Shown here piece after piece: positions 29,415-40,374 of a DNA stretch of 64,000 nucleotides (position 1 is its first letter; each line of letters begins with the position of its first letter). A program made the translations under genes and the position numbers. Source of the DNA: a virus; IMG/VR virus record IMGVR_UViG_3300032240_002419, positions 1 through 64,000 of that record; one strand, 5' to 3'. The notes beneath the pieces were generated by a model, which worked only from the letters and a program-made list of their open reading frames with translations, ran no database searches and was not told the DNA's origin.

Positions 29415-32400
29415 TCTTGAGTTTTCCCGTCAACACGTCGCGTTCGACCTTTGCTTTGGCATAGGCCGTAGCGGCGTGATTGATGCTGGGACCGTCCAGT
29501 ATGGACTGAGCCAGATCCCTATCCATCTGGGTCAGCCTTTGAACGAGCTGTGGAGTAAGAATCTTCTTCAGCAGCTCACCCCTGTAGATAACGAACTGAC
29601 GCCATGCGGCGTCTCCTGAATCGTTCAGGGTCTTATACTCGCCCTTCTTGTTTACGAGAATTTCCGTGGACTTCTTAGGTCCAGACAGGAACAGCCCATG
29701 ATCCAGCAGAGGATTGAGGATAGGGTCAGGGGGTGCCTGAGCCACAAACAGCCACCTGTCCGTTAGCGGATCGGTTGCGGCGTGAGTGATCGGGTTCCCC
29801 AAGATGTTGAGGGAAGGCTGGTTGTAACCCAGATAGAAGGGCATGAACTGCGCCGCTTTGCCAGCCGCCGAGGTAAGGTCAAGGTTATTGACTTCGCGCC
29901 CCGTTCCTTGGGTGGCGATCGAGTTGCGGATAAACCGCATGATCTGAGGATTGGTAAACTGGCTGGCTGTTCCGGCTAGCTGCTTGACAACCGCTTTGGG
30001 GGCCGAAGCACCCTGAGGGTCGTGCAGCACGTCGATAAGATTCTTTGCTCCGCTAAGGAAGTGATGCTCCAGAGGGCTCATGGCCACTCCGAGCGCCATC
30101 CTCCAGATAGCGTCTCCAGCATAAACATCCGGCCTCTGAATTACTCCGTGAACCTTCTTAATTGCCGGAGCGTCAAAAGTCATGTAGTCGTGCAGGGTAC
30201 CCAGCATGGTTCCCAGCAAATCAACTCCGGGCATAGCCTTGTACGGGATGTAGGTGTCCCCAATCTTGAGAGTATTGGGACGTGCTCCCGAGGCCATCCA
30301 CTCGCTGCGCTTGGCGTAGTCTTTGGGACCCGCCCCGTAGAACATGAAATCGGGTTTCTTGCCCGTTTCCATTTCGTCGTGCAGCTGCTTCAGGAACCAA
30401 GCGGTAATGGCCGTGGCTACCACGGTTCCAAAGGCAGACTTGGCCATGAGAGCGTACTGATCGGCCGACCCTTCCACGTATTTACCAAACGCGTATTTGG
30501 AGTCTTCTCCCAGCAAAAGATTGGACAGGGTGCGATTCTTGGCTTTGGCAAATCCGAGCGGGCTATAGTCCAAGCTGTTATTCATCAGGTTGCTGATGAT
30601 CCTGACGAATGGGAAGATGAACTGAGTAACCTTAGTCTTGCGGTTCAGGGTCCCGATGATTCCGTCGGCCACCATTCCCGCCAGTCCTTTGGCGTCGCCC
30701 TTGAGGGTCCAATCCTTAGTCAGCTTGTCAATCCGCTCTCCCTTGAGAAGATCCATAAGATCCTTGCCTGTGGAGATCTCTTGGTGCAACTGCTCAAGGC
30801 GGTTGGCCATAGAGAACTTGTTGTCCCACTTGCCCATGTTCTCAAAGAATCCGGAATCAACTTCTTTCTGAAGCTGCTCCCTTGCCGCAGCCATCTCTTC
30901 TTGTGTGGGGGCAAAGACAGTCCTCATCCTCTCGGCGAGTTCCTTTCCTTTGATTCCGCCGTTCAGGAGGGCCGCTCTCATGGCCATGCGTTGATTGAGT
31001 TCCCTAGCGGAGTTCGCGTTAAGAGCGTCAAAGGCAGACATGAACCTAGGTAGAATCGCCATGGCCCCGGCATACTTCTGGAACCACTTAGGACCTACCC
31101 CTTCTTTCAGGAGGTCCGCTCCGCGCTTTCCAATTCCCTGCTCCAGACCGATACCAATCTGTCCCGTGGTAAGAGCACGGAGAGCCTCGCGTCCAAACGG
31201 GTTACCTCTTGCGCCCTTGTCGCCCAGCAACATGGTATCCAAGAAATCTTTCAGGTATCCCACGCTCTCTTGGAACGAGTTACCTTTACCCACAGACTCA
31301 ACGAATTGACCGAAGGTTTGGAAAGCACCCTGCAACCGGACGTTGACGAATCCGCTGAAGCCGTGCGTCAGGAACGTCGGGGGCCCGGTAAGAATCGCGG
31401 ACCGGAAGATTTCAGGTAGAATGTTAAAGGCTGCCTTGGCTGCCTGTACCCCACCGGCTTTGAGCTGCTGGTTGATGATCTCGTTTGCGATCATTCCTTG
31501 GAAGTTGGTCAGCTGCACGTTGCGCTGATCGCTGTTCTCAGGGAGTTTCATGATTTCATCAGCTTTCTCCCTGACCGCTTTTACAAAGTCTGCATCGTAA
31601 CCTCCAATTCCTAGGCTCTCCAATAGGGTTTGATGAATATTGTCTTCGTCAAACTTGCCTAATTTAATGTACTCTTCCAGCTTCTTTGCCATCTCAACGG
31701 GCTTTACGGCACCCTTGGTGGCGTAGGCTTCAAACACGGCTTTGGGCAGGTCAGTCGCAGCGATCTTTTGAACCGCCTTGTTGAACAGTCCGGCTAAGTT
31801 TCCGGTGAGAGACTCGACGGTCTCCGGAGGAGCTCCCTCGGGGAGCATCTGAGCAATGAAAGCCTTCAGGTCGCTACGGTTAAACTCGTTACCGGAAAGC
31901 AACTGAGTCAGCTGTGAGATCTGCTCCGGGTCGGTGATTCCCGATTTAGACAGGAGATCAGAAGCCGCCTTCATTGTGGCTTCCGCAGCCCTGAGTTTGA
32001 TGGACGTGATGCTGTCCATGAGGCCCTGCAGATTGATCTTGCCCTTGGTAAGATCTTCCACGCTTCCGCCTAGGGTTCCCTTAAGGAACTGGTCGACGTA
32101 GTCTCTTGAAGACAGCTCGTCGATATTCTTGCCGGTATTAAGCACCTGTCCGCTGGCGCTCAAGGTTTTCACAGATAGGTTATGAGCCTCGATATTCAGC
32201 CTGTTGGCCTTTTTCAGCTCTAAGCCCTCGGCTATTGACAGAGGCCCCGTGCTCTTTTTATCCAACAAGTCCTGAACCACCTTTTGATATTCTCTCTCGG
32301 CGCGGATAAATCCACGATTGATAGCCGCCAACGAGTATTCTGCGTTGGGGTTAGACAGCATTTTCTTCAAACTATCATAAGCCGCATCAGTACCAACCTT

Positions 32401-35400
32401 CTTAAACAGGTCGTCCATTTGAGCGTCCCACTTGGGATTTGATCCCGTCTCGTATTGGTTCGGAGCGTAGGCAGCCCGGTTTTCTTCAGTAAGGTACTGT
32501 TGATCACCCTCACGGGCGGTAGATTCTTTTGTGGCAGGAGATTGGGCACGGAGTTCTCCCTCGTTCTCACGAGTAGCCGGGGTCATGCCAATAAGTTCAT
32601 TCAACCATGCCTCATCTTCTGGAGACGTTTTTGTTTTCGGAGCTACTCTTTTCGTCCCAAGATTTTGTTTTATCTCTGCATACGTTTCCGGAAAAACCAA
32701 GCTCAACGCTTGTCTGGCCGCAATGTTTGATTCTATACGAATGGCCATCGCCATCCTTTCCACGCTCGAATAGTCTTCGTTGTTTTTAACGTAATCCCAA
32801 ATCTTTTTGTAATTTTGAGTTTTGATGGACTCGTTTTTGAACCCCTCGCGTTGTACGTTGAAATTACTTGCCAAATTGTACAGGATTTCAAAGGTAACCC
32901 TACCGTACTTAGGGTAATCGGTCATTGCCCGCTTCATTAAAGTAGTCCGTAAAGAAGAAGGAAGATTTGGATTTTGAGTTAAGAAAGTATCAATGATCGG
33001 GTTATTTAAATCTGCAAATGCTTTATAGTTACCGGCTCGATCCTGCCCCAGCTCATCTTCCAAAATTTTTCGCAGTTCGCGTCCTTCACTTTCGTTCTCC
33101 AAATAGGGCATTCCCTTTTCTTCGATCTTTGTCGGATCGAATTCCGGATTTCTTTCAACAAGCTGTTTGGCTATTTTTTGAATTCTTTCCGGGGAAGTTG
33201 AAGGATTTTTCAATTCAAACAGCTCGTAGTTCTTAAGCTGATCGCGTCGCGCGTCGAGCAATTTTGAAATGTCCTGACTGTACTCTTCCGGAATCGTCCC
33301 GTTGTTTGCTTTACCCTGTATCTCTGCAATCTTGCCGCCGTCAATTATGCGAATAGCAGCAGCGGGTCTGTCGCCATGGGTGAGTATCCACATGCCCCCC
33401 TCCTTAAGATACGGCTCAGCGTTATAAGTTTTTGTGCACCAGTTGTCGTGCGAAAGAGATTTTAGATTGTCGACATTGGTTTGAAAATTTTGAGGATCTT
33501 CCGATCGGGAAGGTATGTAAATCCACTCTCTATTTTCTGTAGCTTTTACCGTATCGGCAGCATTTTTAATGGCGTAGTCCGCAAGACTTTTTCGGTACGC
33601 TTTCAGAAGATCAAAATTTTGATCCTTAGGATGTAAAGCGACTTGTTCCCTCAAACGAGCTAAAACACCCGGGTTTAGCGGCAGAGTCTCGCCAGCTCCG
33701 TAAGCTCGGTCAGAAGACAAAGCATTGTAGAGCATCTCGTGAACCATAGCCTGCCAATAGGGATCTTTAGCGTATTCTTGATTCCCTTCCGTTAAATAAT
33801 TTTTCCATACGGAATAGTTTTCTTCACGCTCTTCGGAAACTTTTTTGGCCATCTGACTGGCTTTAAGTTTTTGCGCTTCTTCACTATCGGACAGGAACCT
33901 ACGGGCTGCTTCCCCTCCCTGTCCTGCATTATCTTGATTAGCGTATGCTTCCTTAACCAAGATAGCCGCCATATCATCAATCGATATTACTAACTTGTTT
34001 TGAGTCTTAGAAACGATTCCGTTAACGATTGAATCAATCTGCTCAGGCAGGTTTTTTTTATTTAGGTCAATCAGCTTTTCGTATTTCTCCACAAACAGGC
34101 GACCAGTATCGCTTTCGCCCAATCCCATCTTGACAGCCTTCTTGTATGCAGCCTGAGCAAATAGCGACCACCGCTTGGGGTTGCTGCTAATTTCTCGGGT
34201 TTTGTTGGACAGCATGTTGTAGCTCTTTTCGGCAAAATCCAACTGACCGGAAAGCGTAGCATCTTCTGGAGCATACCGTAGTTTTGCTTGCAGCCAGCGC
34301 GTGATGTTTTTGATGTAGTCCATCAGAGCACCAAGGATGCTAGGATTGCGATCCACTTCACGCATCACTTCGGTGGTGTGCCCCATACGCATCATCTGAC
34401 GCAGCATACGGGTATACTCCCAGCCAACTTGGAAATTGCTCTTCAGGAAGAAATTGATCCGGTCATTGCTCGCGTTCTTACCCAAGTAGAATCTGGCGAG
34501 CTTTAGCTTCTCTTCGTTGGATAGCTTGGCTCCGATTTCCGTTAAACGATCCTGAGCTTCAGGGCTGAACGTTCCGGTCTCGTCGATGACGCCAGCGATG
34601 TGCTCTACCTCTTCGTCACAGGCAGCCTCGATGTATTTACGAGCCTGCTCTTCGGTCATTCCACGAATCTGATTTTCCAACAGGTTCACATCGTACCGTA
34701 CTCCAAACGAATTGTCGGCTGTGTTGATGTGGGCCTCCATGACTCCGGCCGTTTCTCCGGGTTTGGCTCCGGCGTTCATGTCCGGGTCGGCGTAGAACTC
34801 TACCCCGGGGAACCGGTCTTGTAGGGTGGACCGGATATACTCGTGGGCGTCCATCGGAATCTCTCCCTCGGTCTTGGCCGTAGCCATGCGGGCAGAGCGA
34901 GCTCCAATGTCGGCCCTCTCGTGCAGTCCGTCGAGAATCTGGTCAACGGTAAAGCGATCGGCAATACGGGTCGCTTGGCTTACCAGCGCCTTACGCTCCC
35001 GTTCCGGAATGTCAGAGAATTGTGCAGCCAAACGAACGACGTCCTCGGCACTCAATTCCTTGGCCTCTACCAAGGCTCGCAGTAAGGCAACCTTGTCGAC
35101 GAGTTTTGTATCGGCAGCTTCAATCTTCTTAACTGCCTGATCCTTGAGTCGGGAAGCGATAGCCTCCGCAGTCTCTACGGAGACTTCGCCGGGAAGACGA
35201 TCTTCGGTGGGTTTGAAAACTTCTTCGCTGTCTTCAGGCGCAATTCCGCTCTCGGCAAAGTGATCTTGAAATTCCGTACCGGATTCCCCAAGCGGAGCAT
35301 TCAGAGAGACAGTGGCAGTACCTCCGGTCTTCATGCGCCTACGAATTTCGTCTATTTCGCTCTTTGATTTACGTAGGGCTTTGTTGACCTCTTTCTGAAA

Positions 35401-38259
35401 AGCGGGACCGTCTTCGATCTTTGCGAGGAATCCTTCTTTCTCTCCGCGCATCTCCTGAGCGACTCGGCCCATGAACTCGGTGATTGCACCCCAGCGCATG
35501 GCATACTGAGCGTCGTCATCATATCCCCGATAAAGATCCAGCGGGGGGAAGCTCCTCAGTCGGGAGATATTTTTGTCGCCCTCGGGGTTCTCATAGACTC
35601 CGTATTCTTCTTCGGAGAAAGGGGTCTCCTCTCCCCGCTTGCCTTGACTCGGAAGGGCGGGTTCCTCTTCTTCAATCTTTCCTTCACGGATGGCTTTCTC
35701 ACGAGCTTCGCGTAGGCGGTCTTCGCGTTCGATTTCTTGCTCTACCTTGCCCTTGCGGTTCTGAGTCCTTTTCTTAGCTTCCTCGGATTGAGTGAGCTCG
35801 CGTTCTAGAGTACCCCCTAACCGGGTAGTCAATGCATTGTTCAGCCTGATCAGAATCTGGTTAAAGGGCGTTTTCTGCTCGGGGGGAAGGGAATTTACAA
35901 TCGCGTTGTAGGTGTCCGTGGACTCCTTGAGATAAGCGGAAGGACTGAGGCGATTGGTCTGGGAATAGATCCTGTCGGCCTCGGTTCGGTTTTCTACGTT
36001 CCGCTTGTACCACAGCAAAGCGTTTTCGAGCCGGTCAGTCGGCATCGGGTTCTCAGCCATGACGCTTCCCGGATCGGGGTTGGTCTGAGTACTGATCGTT
36101 CCCTTGTCGGTTTTGCGATTCTTGCCCGTCTTCTTGAGGTATTTATTAATGAAGGTGGCAATCTGCTGCTGGCTGAAATTTCCGTTCTGGCCGGTGGGTT
36201 TGATTTTTCTAGCCTCGATAACGGCGTCAAACTTGGAAGGACGAACAATAAACTGACCGGACTCCGGATCGTACTCGAACGAGATTGCGGGATTGAATTG
36301 CTGCGGATCGTCCATGTTGACGAATCTCGGTACAACTGTGTCTTCGCCCCGGAGCTGACGAATCTCAAGAGCTTGAGGATCATTGATCCAGTTCTCGATG
36401 TGACCCAGATCCTCTTTGGCTTTAACAGGATTTTTAAGGTACTCGTTGGAGTAGTCCCACAGGTCCTTAAGTCTCGGCGCGATCTCTTCTCCAAATGCAG
36501 CTCGCATCCTATCCGACCAAGCGGCGAAATCCGTGACTCCATCATTTATGAGCTTGGCTCCCTGAATCGAAAGGCCCAGATCTTTCTTAAGTCCAGCGCG
36601 GGGATCTTCTTCGGCCTTGGTTGCCGGGGATTTGGCAGCCAATTCGGTAGTGCCTCCCAGTAGATCGTCACCCAGCTTAAATAGGTCATCGAGGTCCTGC
36701 TTCTGGGGAACGGCGGGCTCTTCTGTAGCGATAGGTGCCTCGGTCGAGATGGGCTCCTCTGCAGGCATTGCTTCACCATTCTGGACCCGTGCAATTCTTT
36801 GACGAATGCTGTCGGCTAGTTTAGCGGCATCGGATTTGGTCTTGGCGTTGCCCCTCTGCTGTCGAATTCTTGTCTCCAAAAGGAGCTCGTTTAGTTTGTC
36901 AACATTCCCTGCCTTTTCAGCCTCGACCGCCTGAGCCTGAAGTTGAGGAATCGCCGTCCGTACGTGTTGACGATTGCGCTGCTTGTAGTCTTCAGCAACA
37001 AGCTGTTTCTCGCCGTCGATCGGTTGAGGGGCCTCAACAATCGGAGCGGTAGCAGCTTCAACTTTTTCGGTTTGTTCTGCAGCAGGGGTCTCGGTAACAC
37101 CCGGCGCAACCTGTTGGATCGGCTCGGCGGGCGAAGATTCCAAAGGGAGCGGTAGTTGCTCCTCTTTAGCTGGTTCGGCTTCGGTTACCGGCTTTTGTCC
37201 CTTTTGCAACTCTGGCAGCACGCCGGTTTGCTCGACATTCGGCTCAACCGCGATTGGTTCGCTGACGGCTGGCGTTGTGCCTGCAGTGCTTGGCGTAATG
37301 GGTTCTTGCTCTGGGGTTTTTTCATTGACTGCTGGGGTTGTGGGTTTGGTTGCTTGTAGCGCATCTGCGGTCTCGCTTGCCCCGGAGCTGCGTAAAGTTT
37401 CATCCAATTTCTGACTGGCTTCTTCGGAGACAATGTCCGGAACTTCGGGTTCGGGAGCAGTCTTCTTCTGGGGTTTGTTAAAAGTCGTTGGCGTCTGAGT
37501 CTGCTGCTCGGAAGCCTTAAACGGATCGAGGAACATGCCGCCCGGACCAACATACGGCTTGACGGCCATTCCTGCGGCCCCCTTCAGGGCTGCGGTGCCA
37601 AGGTCTTCTCCTTGTGCAACCCCCATGCCTGTCTGGGTTCCGATAGCGGCCGTCCCCCCGATTGCATGACCAAAGTTCTCCAGAGCTTCTTTTGCGGCTT
37701 TGCCCTCTGGGGTAGCTTGTTGAGACAGCGTTTGTAATTCCTTGACGCCGCCTTTCTTGGCCATGGCTGCCGCGACATCCTTGATACCCTGTCTCCCTGC
37801 AGTCGTGCCAACCGCTTTCACTAAACCGCCAGCCGCTTTCAGGCTGGGTCGGCCCGTGCCAAGCAAGCCTCCGGCAAACGTTGCCCAAGGATGTTCCTTC
37901 TCCTCCTTTTCGGCCGTTTCGGTACCGAGGAAAGATTCCGGAGCGTACTTGTTTGCAAGAATATCTTGTCCTTTGCGAGCCGCCATGCCTGCTCCGAAAG
38001 CACCCGCAACACCCAGCACCGGAACAGCGATGGGAGCTAAGGGTCCGGCCGCTAGTCCAAGAGAGCCCATCGCAAGTGCTCCCCCCATTCCGGCAACTCC
38101 GGGAACAACGCTACGGCCCGCTTCGTGAAGTAGCGCCGTTCCAGCGGAAGTGGGCGCTTCGGGTTCGGGAGAACTGTACGTCTCCTCCCATGGCATTTTG
38201 TTAGAAGGGGTTGCCTCTGGGGAGGCATACTCTTCTTCCCAAGGCATTTTGTCGGACAT
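29404..38259 (-). CDS. Giant polyvalent/internal virion protein (2951 aa)
   Basis: A 2951-residue single chain. Residues about 45-100 are hydrophobic Gly/Ala-rich, and a long Glu/Pro/Ala/Thr-rich disordered region follows (about 260-540). Near residue 985, TATVSLNAPLGESGTEFQDH resembles a piece of a sigma-70 factor. Near 1220 there is ACDEEVEHIAG, in a region that looks zincin-derived. Near 1605, SLSHDNWCTKTYNAEPYLKE with GGMWILTHGDRP and GKANNGTIPEEY recalls the PcfJ-like 'WCT' domain of polyvalent proteins. About 2250-2700 carries membrane-like segments (SAILTGPPTFLTHGF; FGTVVATAITAWFLKQL). I infer a protein packed in the virion and injected with the DNA. Confidence 0.75.
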   Translation of the reverse strand: MSDKMPWEEEYASPEATPSNKMPWEETYSSPEPEAPTSAGTALLHEAGRSVVPGVAGMGGALAMGSLGLAAGPLAPIAVPVLGVAGAFGAGMAARKGQDILANKYAPESFLGTETAEKEEKEHPWATFAGGLLGTGRPSLKAAGGLVKAVGTTAGRQGIKDVAAAMAKKGGVKELQTLSQQATPEGKAAKEALENFGHAIGGTAAIGTQTGMGVAQGEDLGTAALKGAAGMAVKPYVGPGGMFLDPFKASEQQTQTPTTFNKPQKKTAPEPEVPDIVSEEASQKLDETLRSSGASETADALQATKPTTPAVNEKTPEQEPITPSTAGTTPAVSEPIAVEPNVEQTGVLPELQKGQKPVTEAEPAKEEQLPLPLESSPAEPIQQVAPGVTETPAAEQTEKVEAATAPIVEAPQPIDGEKQLVAEDYKQRNRQHVRTAIPQLQAQAVEAEKAGNVDKLNELLLETRIRQQRGNAKTKSDAAKLADSIRQRIARVQNGEAMPAEEPISTEAPIATEEPAVPQKQDLDDLFKLGDDLLGGTTELAAKSPATKAEEDPRAGLKKDLGLSIQGAKLINDGVTDFAAWSDRMRAAFGEEIAPRLKDLWDYSNEYLKNPVKAKEDLGHIENWINDPQALEIRQLRGEDTVVPRFVNMDDPQQFNPAISFEYDPESGQFIVRPSKFDAVIEARKIKPTGQNGNFSQQQIATFINKYLKKTGKNRKTDKGTISTQTNPDPGSVMAENPMPTDRLENALLWYKRNVENRTEADRIYSQTNRLSPSAYLKESTDTYNAIVNSLPPEQKTPFNQILIRLNNALTTRLGGTLERELTQSEEAKKRTQNRKGKVEQEIEREDRLREAREKAIREGKIEEEEPALPSQGKRGEETPFSEEEYGVYENPEGDKNISRLRSFPPLDLYRGYDDDAQYAMRWGAITEFMGRVAQEMRGEKEGFLAKIEDGPAFQKEVNKALRKSKSEIDEIRRRMKTGGTATVSLNAPLGESGTEFQDHFAESGIAPEDSEEVFKPTEDRLPGEVSVETAEAIASRLKDQAVKKIEAADTKLVDKVALLRALVEAKELSAEDVVRLAAQFSDIPERERKALVSQATRIADRFTVDQILDGLHERADIGARSARMATAKTEGEIPMDAHEYIRSTLQDRFPGVEFYADPDMNAGAKPGETAGVMEAHINTADNSFGVRYDVNLLENQIRGMTEEQARKYIEAACDEEVEHIAGVIDETGTFSPEAQDRLTEIGAKLSNEEKLKLARFYLGKNASNDRINFFLKSNFQVGWEYTRMLRQMMRMGHTTEVMREVDRNPSILGALMDYIKNITRWLQAKLRYAPEDATLSGQLDFAEKSYNMLSNKTREISSNPKRWSLFAQAAYKKAVKMGLGESDTGRLFVEKYEKLIDLNKKNLPEQIDSIVNGIVSKTQNKLVISIDDMAAILVKEAYANQDNAGQGGEAARRFLSDSEEAQKLKASQMAKKVSEEREENYSVWKNYLTEGNQEYAKDPYWQAMVHEMLYNALSSDRAYGAGETLPLNPGVLARLREQVALHPKDQNFDLLKAYRKSLADYAIKNAADTVKATENREWIYIPSRSEDPQNFQTNVDNLKSLSHDNWCTKTYNAEPYLKEGGMWILTHGDRPAAAIRIIDGGKIAEIQGKANNGTIPEEYSQDISKLLDARRDQLKNYELFELKNPSTSPERIQKIAKQLVERNPEFDPTKIEEKGMPYLENESEGRELRKILEDELGQDRAGNYKAFADLNNPIIDTFLTQNPNLPSSLRTTLMKRAMTDYPKYGRVTFEILYNLASNFNVQREGFKNESIKTQNYKKIWDYVKNNEDYSSVERMAMAIRIESNIAARQALSLVFPETYAEIKQNLGTKRVAPKTKTSPEDEAWLNELIGMTPATRENEGELRAQSPATKESTAREGDQQYLTEENRAAYAPNQYETGSNPKWDAQMDDLFKKVGTDAAYDSLKKMLSNPNAEYSLAAINRGFIRAEREYQKVVQDLLDKKSTGPLSIAEGLELKKANRLNIEAHNLSVKTLSASGQVLNTGKNIDELSSRDYVDQFLKGTLGGSVEDLTKGKINLQGLMDSITSIKLRAAEATMKAASDLLSKSGITDPEQISQLTQLLSGNEFNRSDLKAFIAQMLPEGAPPETVESLTGNLAGLFNKAVQKIAATDLPKAVFEAYATKGAVKPVEMAKKLEEYIKLGKFDEDNIHQTLLESLGIGGYDADFVKAVREKADEIMKLPENSDQRNVQLTNFQGMIANEIINQQLKAGGVQAAKAAFNILPEIFRSAILTGPPTFLTHGFSGFVNVRLQGAFQTFGQFVESVGKGNSFQESVGYLKDFLDTMLLGDKGARGNPFGREALRALTTGQIGIGLEQGIGKRGADLLKEGVGPKWFQKYAGAMAILPRFMSAFDALNANSARELNQRMAMRAALLNGGIKGKELAERMRTVFAPTQEEMAAAREQLQKEVDSGFFENMGKWDNKFSMANRLEQLHQEISTGKDLMDLLKGERIDKLTKDWTLKGDAKGLAGMVADGIIGTLNRKTKVTQFIFPFVRIISNLMNNSLDYSPLGFAKAKNRTLSNLLLGEDSKYAFGKYVEGSADQYALMAKSAFGTVVATAITAWFLKQLHDEMETGKKPDFMFYGAGPKDYAKRSEWMASGARPNTLKIGDTYIPYKAMPGVDLLGTMLGTLHDYMTFDAPAIKKVHGVIQRPDVYAGDAIWRMALGVAMSPLEHHFLSGAKNLIDVLHDPQGASAPKAVVKQLAGTASQFTNPQIMRFIRNSIATQGTGREVNNLDLTSAAGKAAQFMPFYLGYNQPSLNILGNPITHAATDPLTDRWLFVAQAPPDPILNPLLDHGLFLSGPKKSTEILVNKKGEYKTLNDSGDAAWRQFVIYRGELLKKILTPQLVQRLTQMDRDLAQSILDGPSINHAATAYAKAKVERDVLTGKLKING

Positions 38260-38264
38260 AAAGC

Positions 38265-40370
38265 TTAGACCTTTTCGTAATTGTTCTTGTCGTTGGGGCT
38301 GCCCCCCTTAAACCTAAACCCGTTCACAACATCGCCCTTTTTGGGCGGAGCTTTGGGTTGAGGCGCGGTCTGAGTAGCTTGGCCATTGGCACCGTTCTGG
38401 TCAACTTTTTCTTCTTCTATGCCCATAAGTTTTCTGTACCTCGCAAGCTCTGCAGCAGCTTCACGATGAAGTTTGGCAATAAGTTCAGGATTTTGAGCAC
38501 TTTTAGCAACGTCAGATTCCAAAGCTGTTGCTCGATCTTCTCTATCTTTATACATTGCAAAAGCGTTTTTAGCCTCCGCAGACTCAGACTGTGCAAGGCG
38601 TTCTTCCCTTCTCCTGAGATTTTCTTCCTTGGAACGTACGCCTTCGGAAGCGGCCGCTTGCTTGAGGGCTTCTTCATTTTGACGACGATCCTTGGCCGTA
38701 CCGCCAGCATTGTTATAAACGCTTTGCCTAACGAGATCCTCCAAGGACGCTCCCTGCAGATGCTGAAGCGCAAGACGGTTAAGTTCGCCTGAACTCTTTG
38801 TTCCGTTATTTTGCAGATATTGAGCGGCTGCTTGCGGGTTCTTCTCCACGTCGACACCGTTGGCGCGGGCCATCTCCTTGGCTGCCTCGGCGCGATCTGC
38901 TGCAATCTTAGCATCCCGCAGGGGATCACCATTGGGAGCGGGCTGCATGGCCTCTTCCATACGATTGCGGGCCGCGATCTGCGTTTCCCTAACGGCATTG
39001 GCCTGATCTTGAGCTGCAGTCTGCTGAGCGTAGGAGTTGATTCCGGGCAGTTGGATATTTCCAATCTGACCGCCTTTTTCCATTTCTTCCCTAGTGGGAA
39101 GAGCGGCAGCGGTGGAGAGAGCTCTCTGAACCGCTGTTTTTTGAGCTGCCTCGGTAGGAGCTGCGTTGGTAAACCGCATGGGACCGGGGTTCTGCACGTT
39201 TTCTTGCCCCTGCTCATTCCCAAGTTGGGGAAGATTGGTGGGCAGAGCCGCTCCACTACGATCAATTGCCACGGGTGACCTATTGAAACCGGGTTGACTT
39301 GCGGCCTTGTCACGCTCCGCCAGAAGATCTGCAAACGGCTGATTTGCTTTGATTCTCTGGTTTATGGCGTCCTCGTATTTGCTTGCAGGGCTACCGGGCA
39401 TCACGATTCCTTGTTTCAGGGCATTGTTGGCCTGCTGCTCCACGTAATCATTTGTCGGAACGATCTTAGTCGGCCTGCCGTTCTCGTCACGATCCAGAAC
39501 AACCCCTGACGCCAAAGCGGGCTTAGGAGCGTTACCCCGAGTCACGGACATCTTGCCGTAAGGAGTCTCGATGTATTCAGTCTTTCGACCCTGCTCGTCT
39601 ACGCCCTGAGTCCGGCTGGTCACTTGAAGCGGGAAAACTTTGCCGTTCTCATCAACGAGATCTCCGGCCTGTGAAGTTCCCGTGGTGGTATACTGTTTTC
39701 CATCGGGACCTGTCACCAAGCGACCCTGTTGCTGGGCCAACCTATTTTCATCGTGCTGACGGAATACATCCTGCAGACGCTGAACGTTTGCCATCCCAGC
39801 GGCGTAATCGTTCGCCAGAGCTTCAGGACTCTGTTTTTCGCCTTTCCAAGAATGAGCCTGACCGTAACCCTGACGGAATTGAATATCCCTTAAAAGTCTA
39901 GCGGTTAAGTCGGGAGCATACAGTTTTGAAGTTGCTGCAGGGGCTTCTGTTGAGGGGGCAGTAGCTCCCACGGTAGTCGCAGTCGGTGCGGGGGCCCCAA
40001 GATATTTACCCACTTCTGTATTCGCAAAACTTCGGGCAGGAGCCCCAATCACAGTTTGTCCCGTTTCGGCGGCAAAGTTCCCCGTAGCCTGAGCAGGAGC
40101 ACCTACCGCCGCCTGCCCCACTCCGGTAGCAAAATTACCAATATCAGACGCCAACGTTGCCCCGGAACCAACTCCCCCCATTTTAGCAAAGCTTTGTTTG
40201 GCGCTTTGTAGATAATCTTGATTCTGCACATGTTGGTTCATTCCGGCCGCTCCCTGTTGCGCGGCATCCGGTGCCGGAGCAGGTGTCACCAAGTTTCCGG
40301 ACACGGCGGAAACGTCTTTAGGATCTTTTTGATCCTTGGGCTTTTTGTCGGAGTCGTCGGGGTTTGCCAT
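38265..40370 (-). CDS. Low-complexity virion protein (701 aa)
   Basis: A 701-residue Gln/Ala/Gly/Thr/Pro-rich protein with helical segments between. The C-terminus, VVNGFRFKGGSPNDKNNYEK, follows the 'GxRFKGGxPxDxxNWEKV' ending I know from phage internal virion proteins encoded beside giant ones. It sits 5 bases before the giant gene in the same transcript. Residues 505-620 look like a long charged coiled coil. It is probably an internal virion (ejection) protein; the role is inferred from context. Confidence 0.6.
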   Translation of the reverse strand: MANPDDSDKKPKDQKDPKDVSAVSGNLVTPAPAPDAAQQGAAGMNQHVQNQDYLQSAKQSFAKMGGVGSGATLASDIGNFATGVGQAAVGAPAQATGNFAAETGQTVIGAPARSFANTEVGKYLGAPAPTATTVGATAPSTEAPAATSKLYAPDLTARLLRDIQFRQGYGQAHSWKGEKQSPEALANDYAAGMANVQRLQDVFRQHDENRLAQQQGRLVTGPDGKQYTTTGTSQAGDLVDENGKVFPLQVTSRTQGVDEQGRKTEYIETPYGKMSVTRGNAPKPALASGVVLDRDENGRPTKIVPTNDYVEQQANNALKQGIVMPGSPASKYEDAINQRIKANQPFADLLAERDKAASQPGFNRSPVAIDRSGAALPTNLPQLGNEQGQENVQNPGPMRFTNAAPTEAAQKTAVQRALSTAAALPTREEMEKGGQIGNIQLPGINSYAQQTAAQDQANAVRETQIAARNRMEEAMQPAPNGDPLRDAKIAADRAEAAKEMARANGVDVEKNPQAAAQYLQNNGTKSSGELNRLALQHLQGASLEDLVRQSVYNNAGGTAKDRRQNEEALKQAAASEGVRSKEENLRRREERLAQSESAEAKNAFAMYKDREDRATALESDVAKSAQNPELIAKLHREAAAELARYRKLMGIEEEKVDQNGANGQATQTAPQPKAPPKKGDVVNGFRFKGGSPNDKNNYEKV

Positions 40371-40374
40371 TGTT

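Noticed and set aside
30022-31053. 343-codon open frame on the + strand
   Set aside because: It is antisense to the C-terminal part of the giant polyvalent protein, whose frame is continuous and has membrane and domain features.
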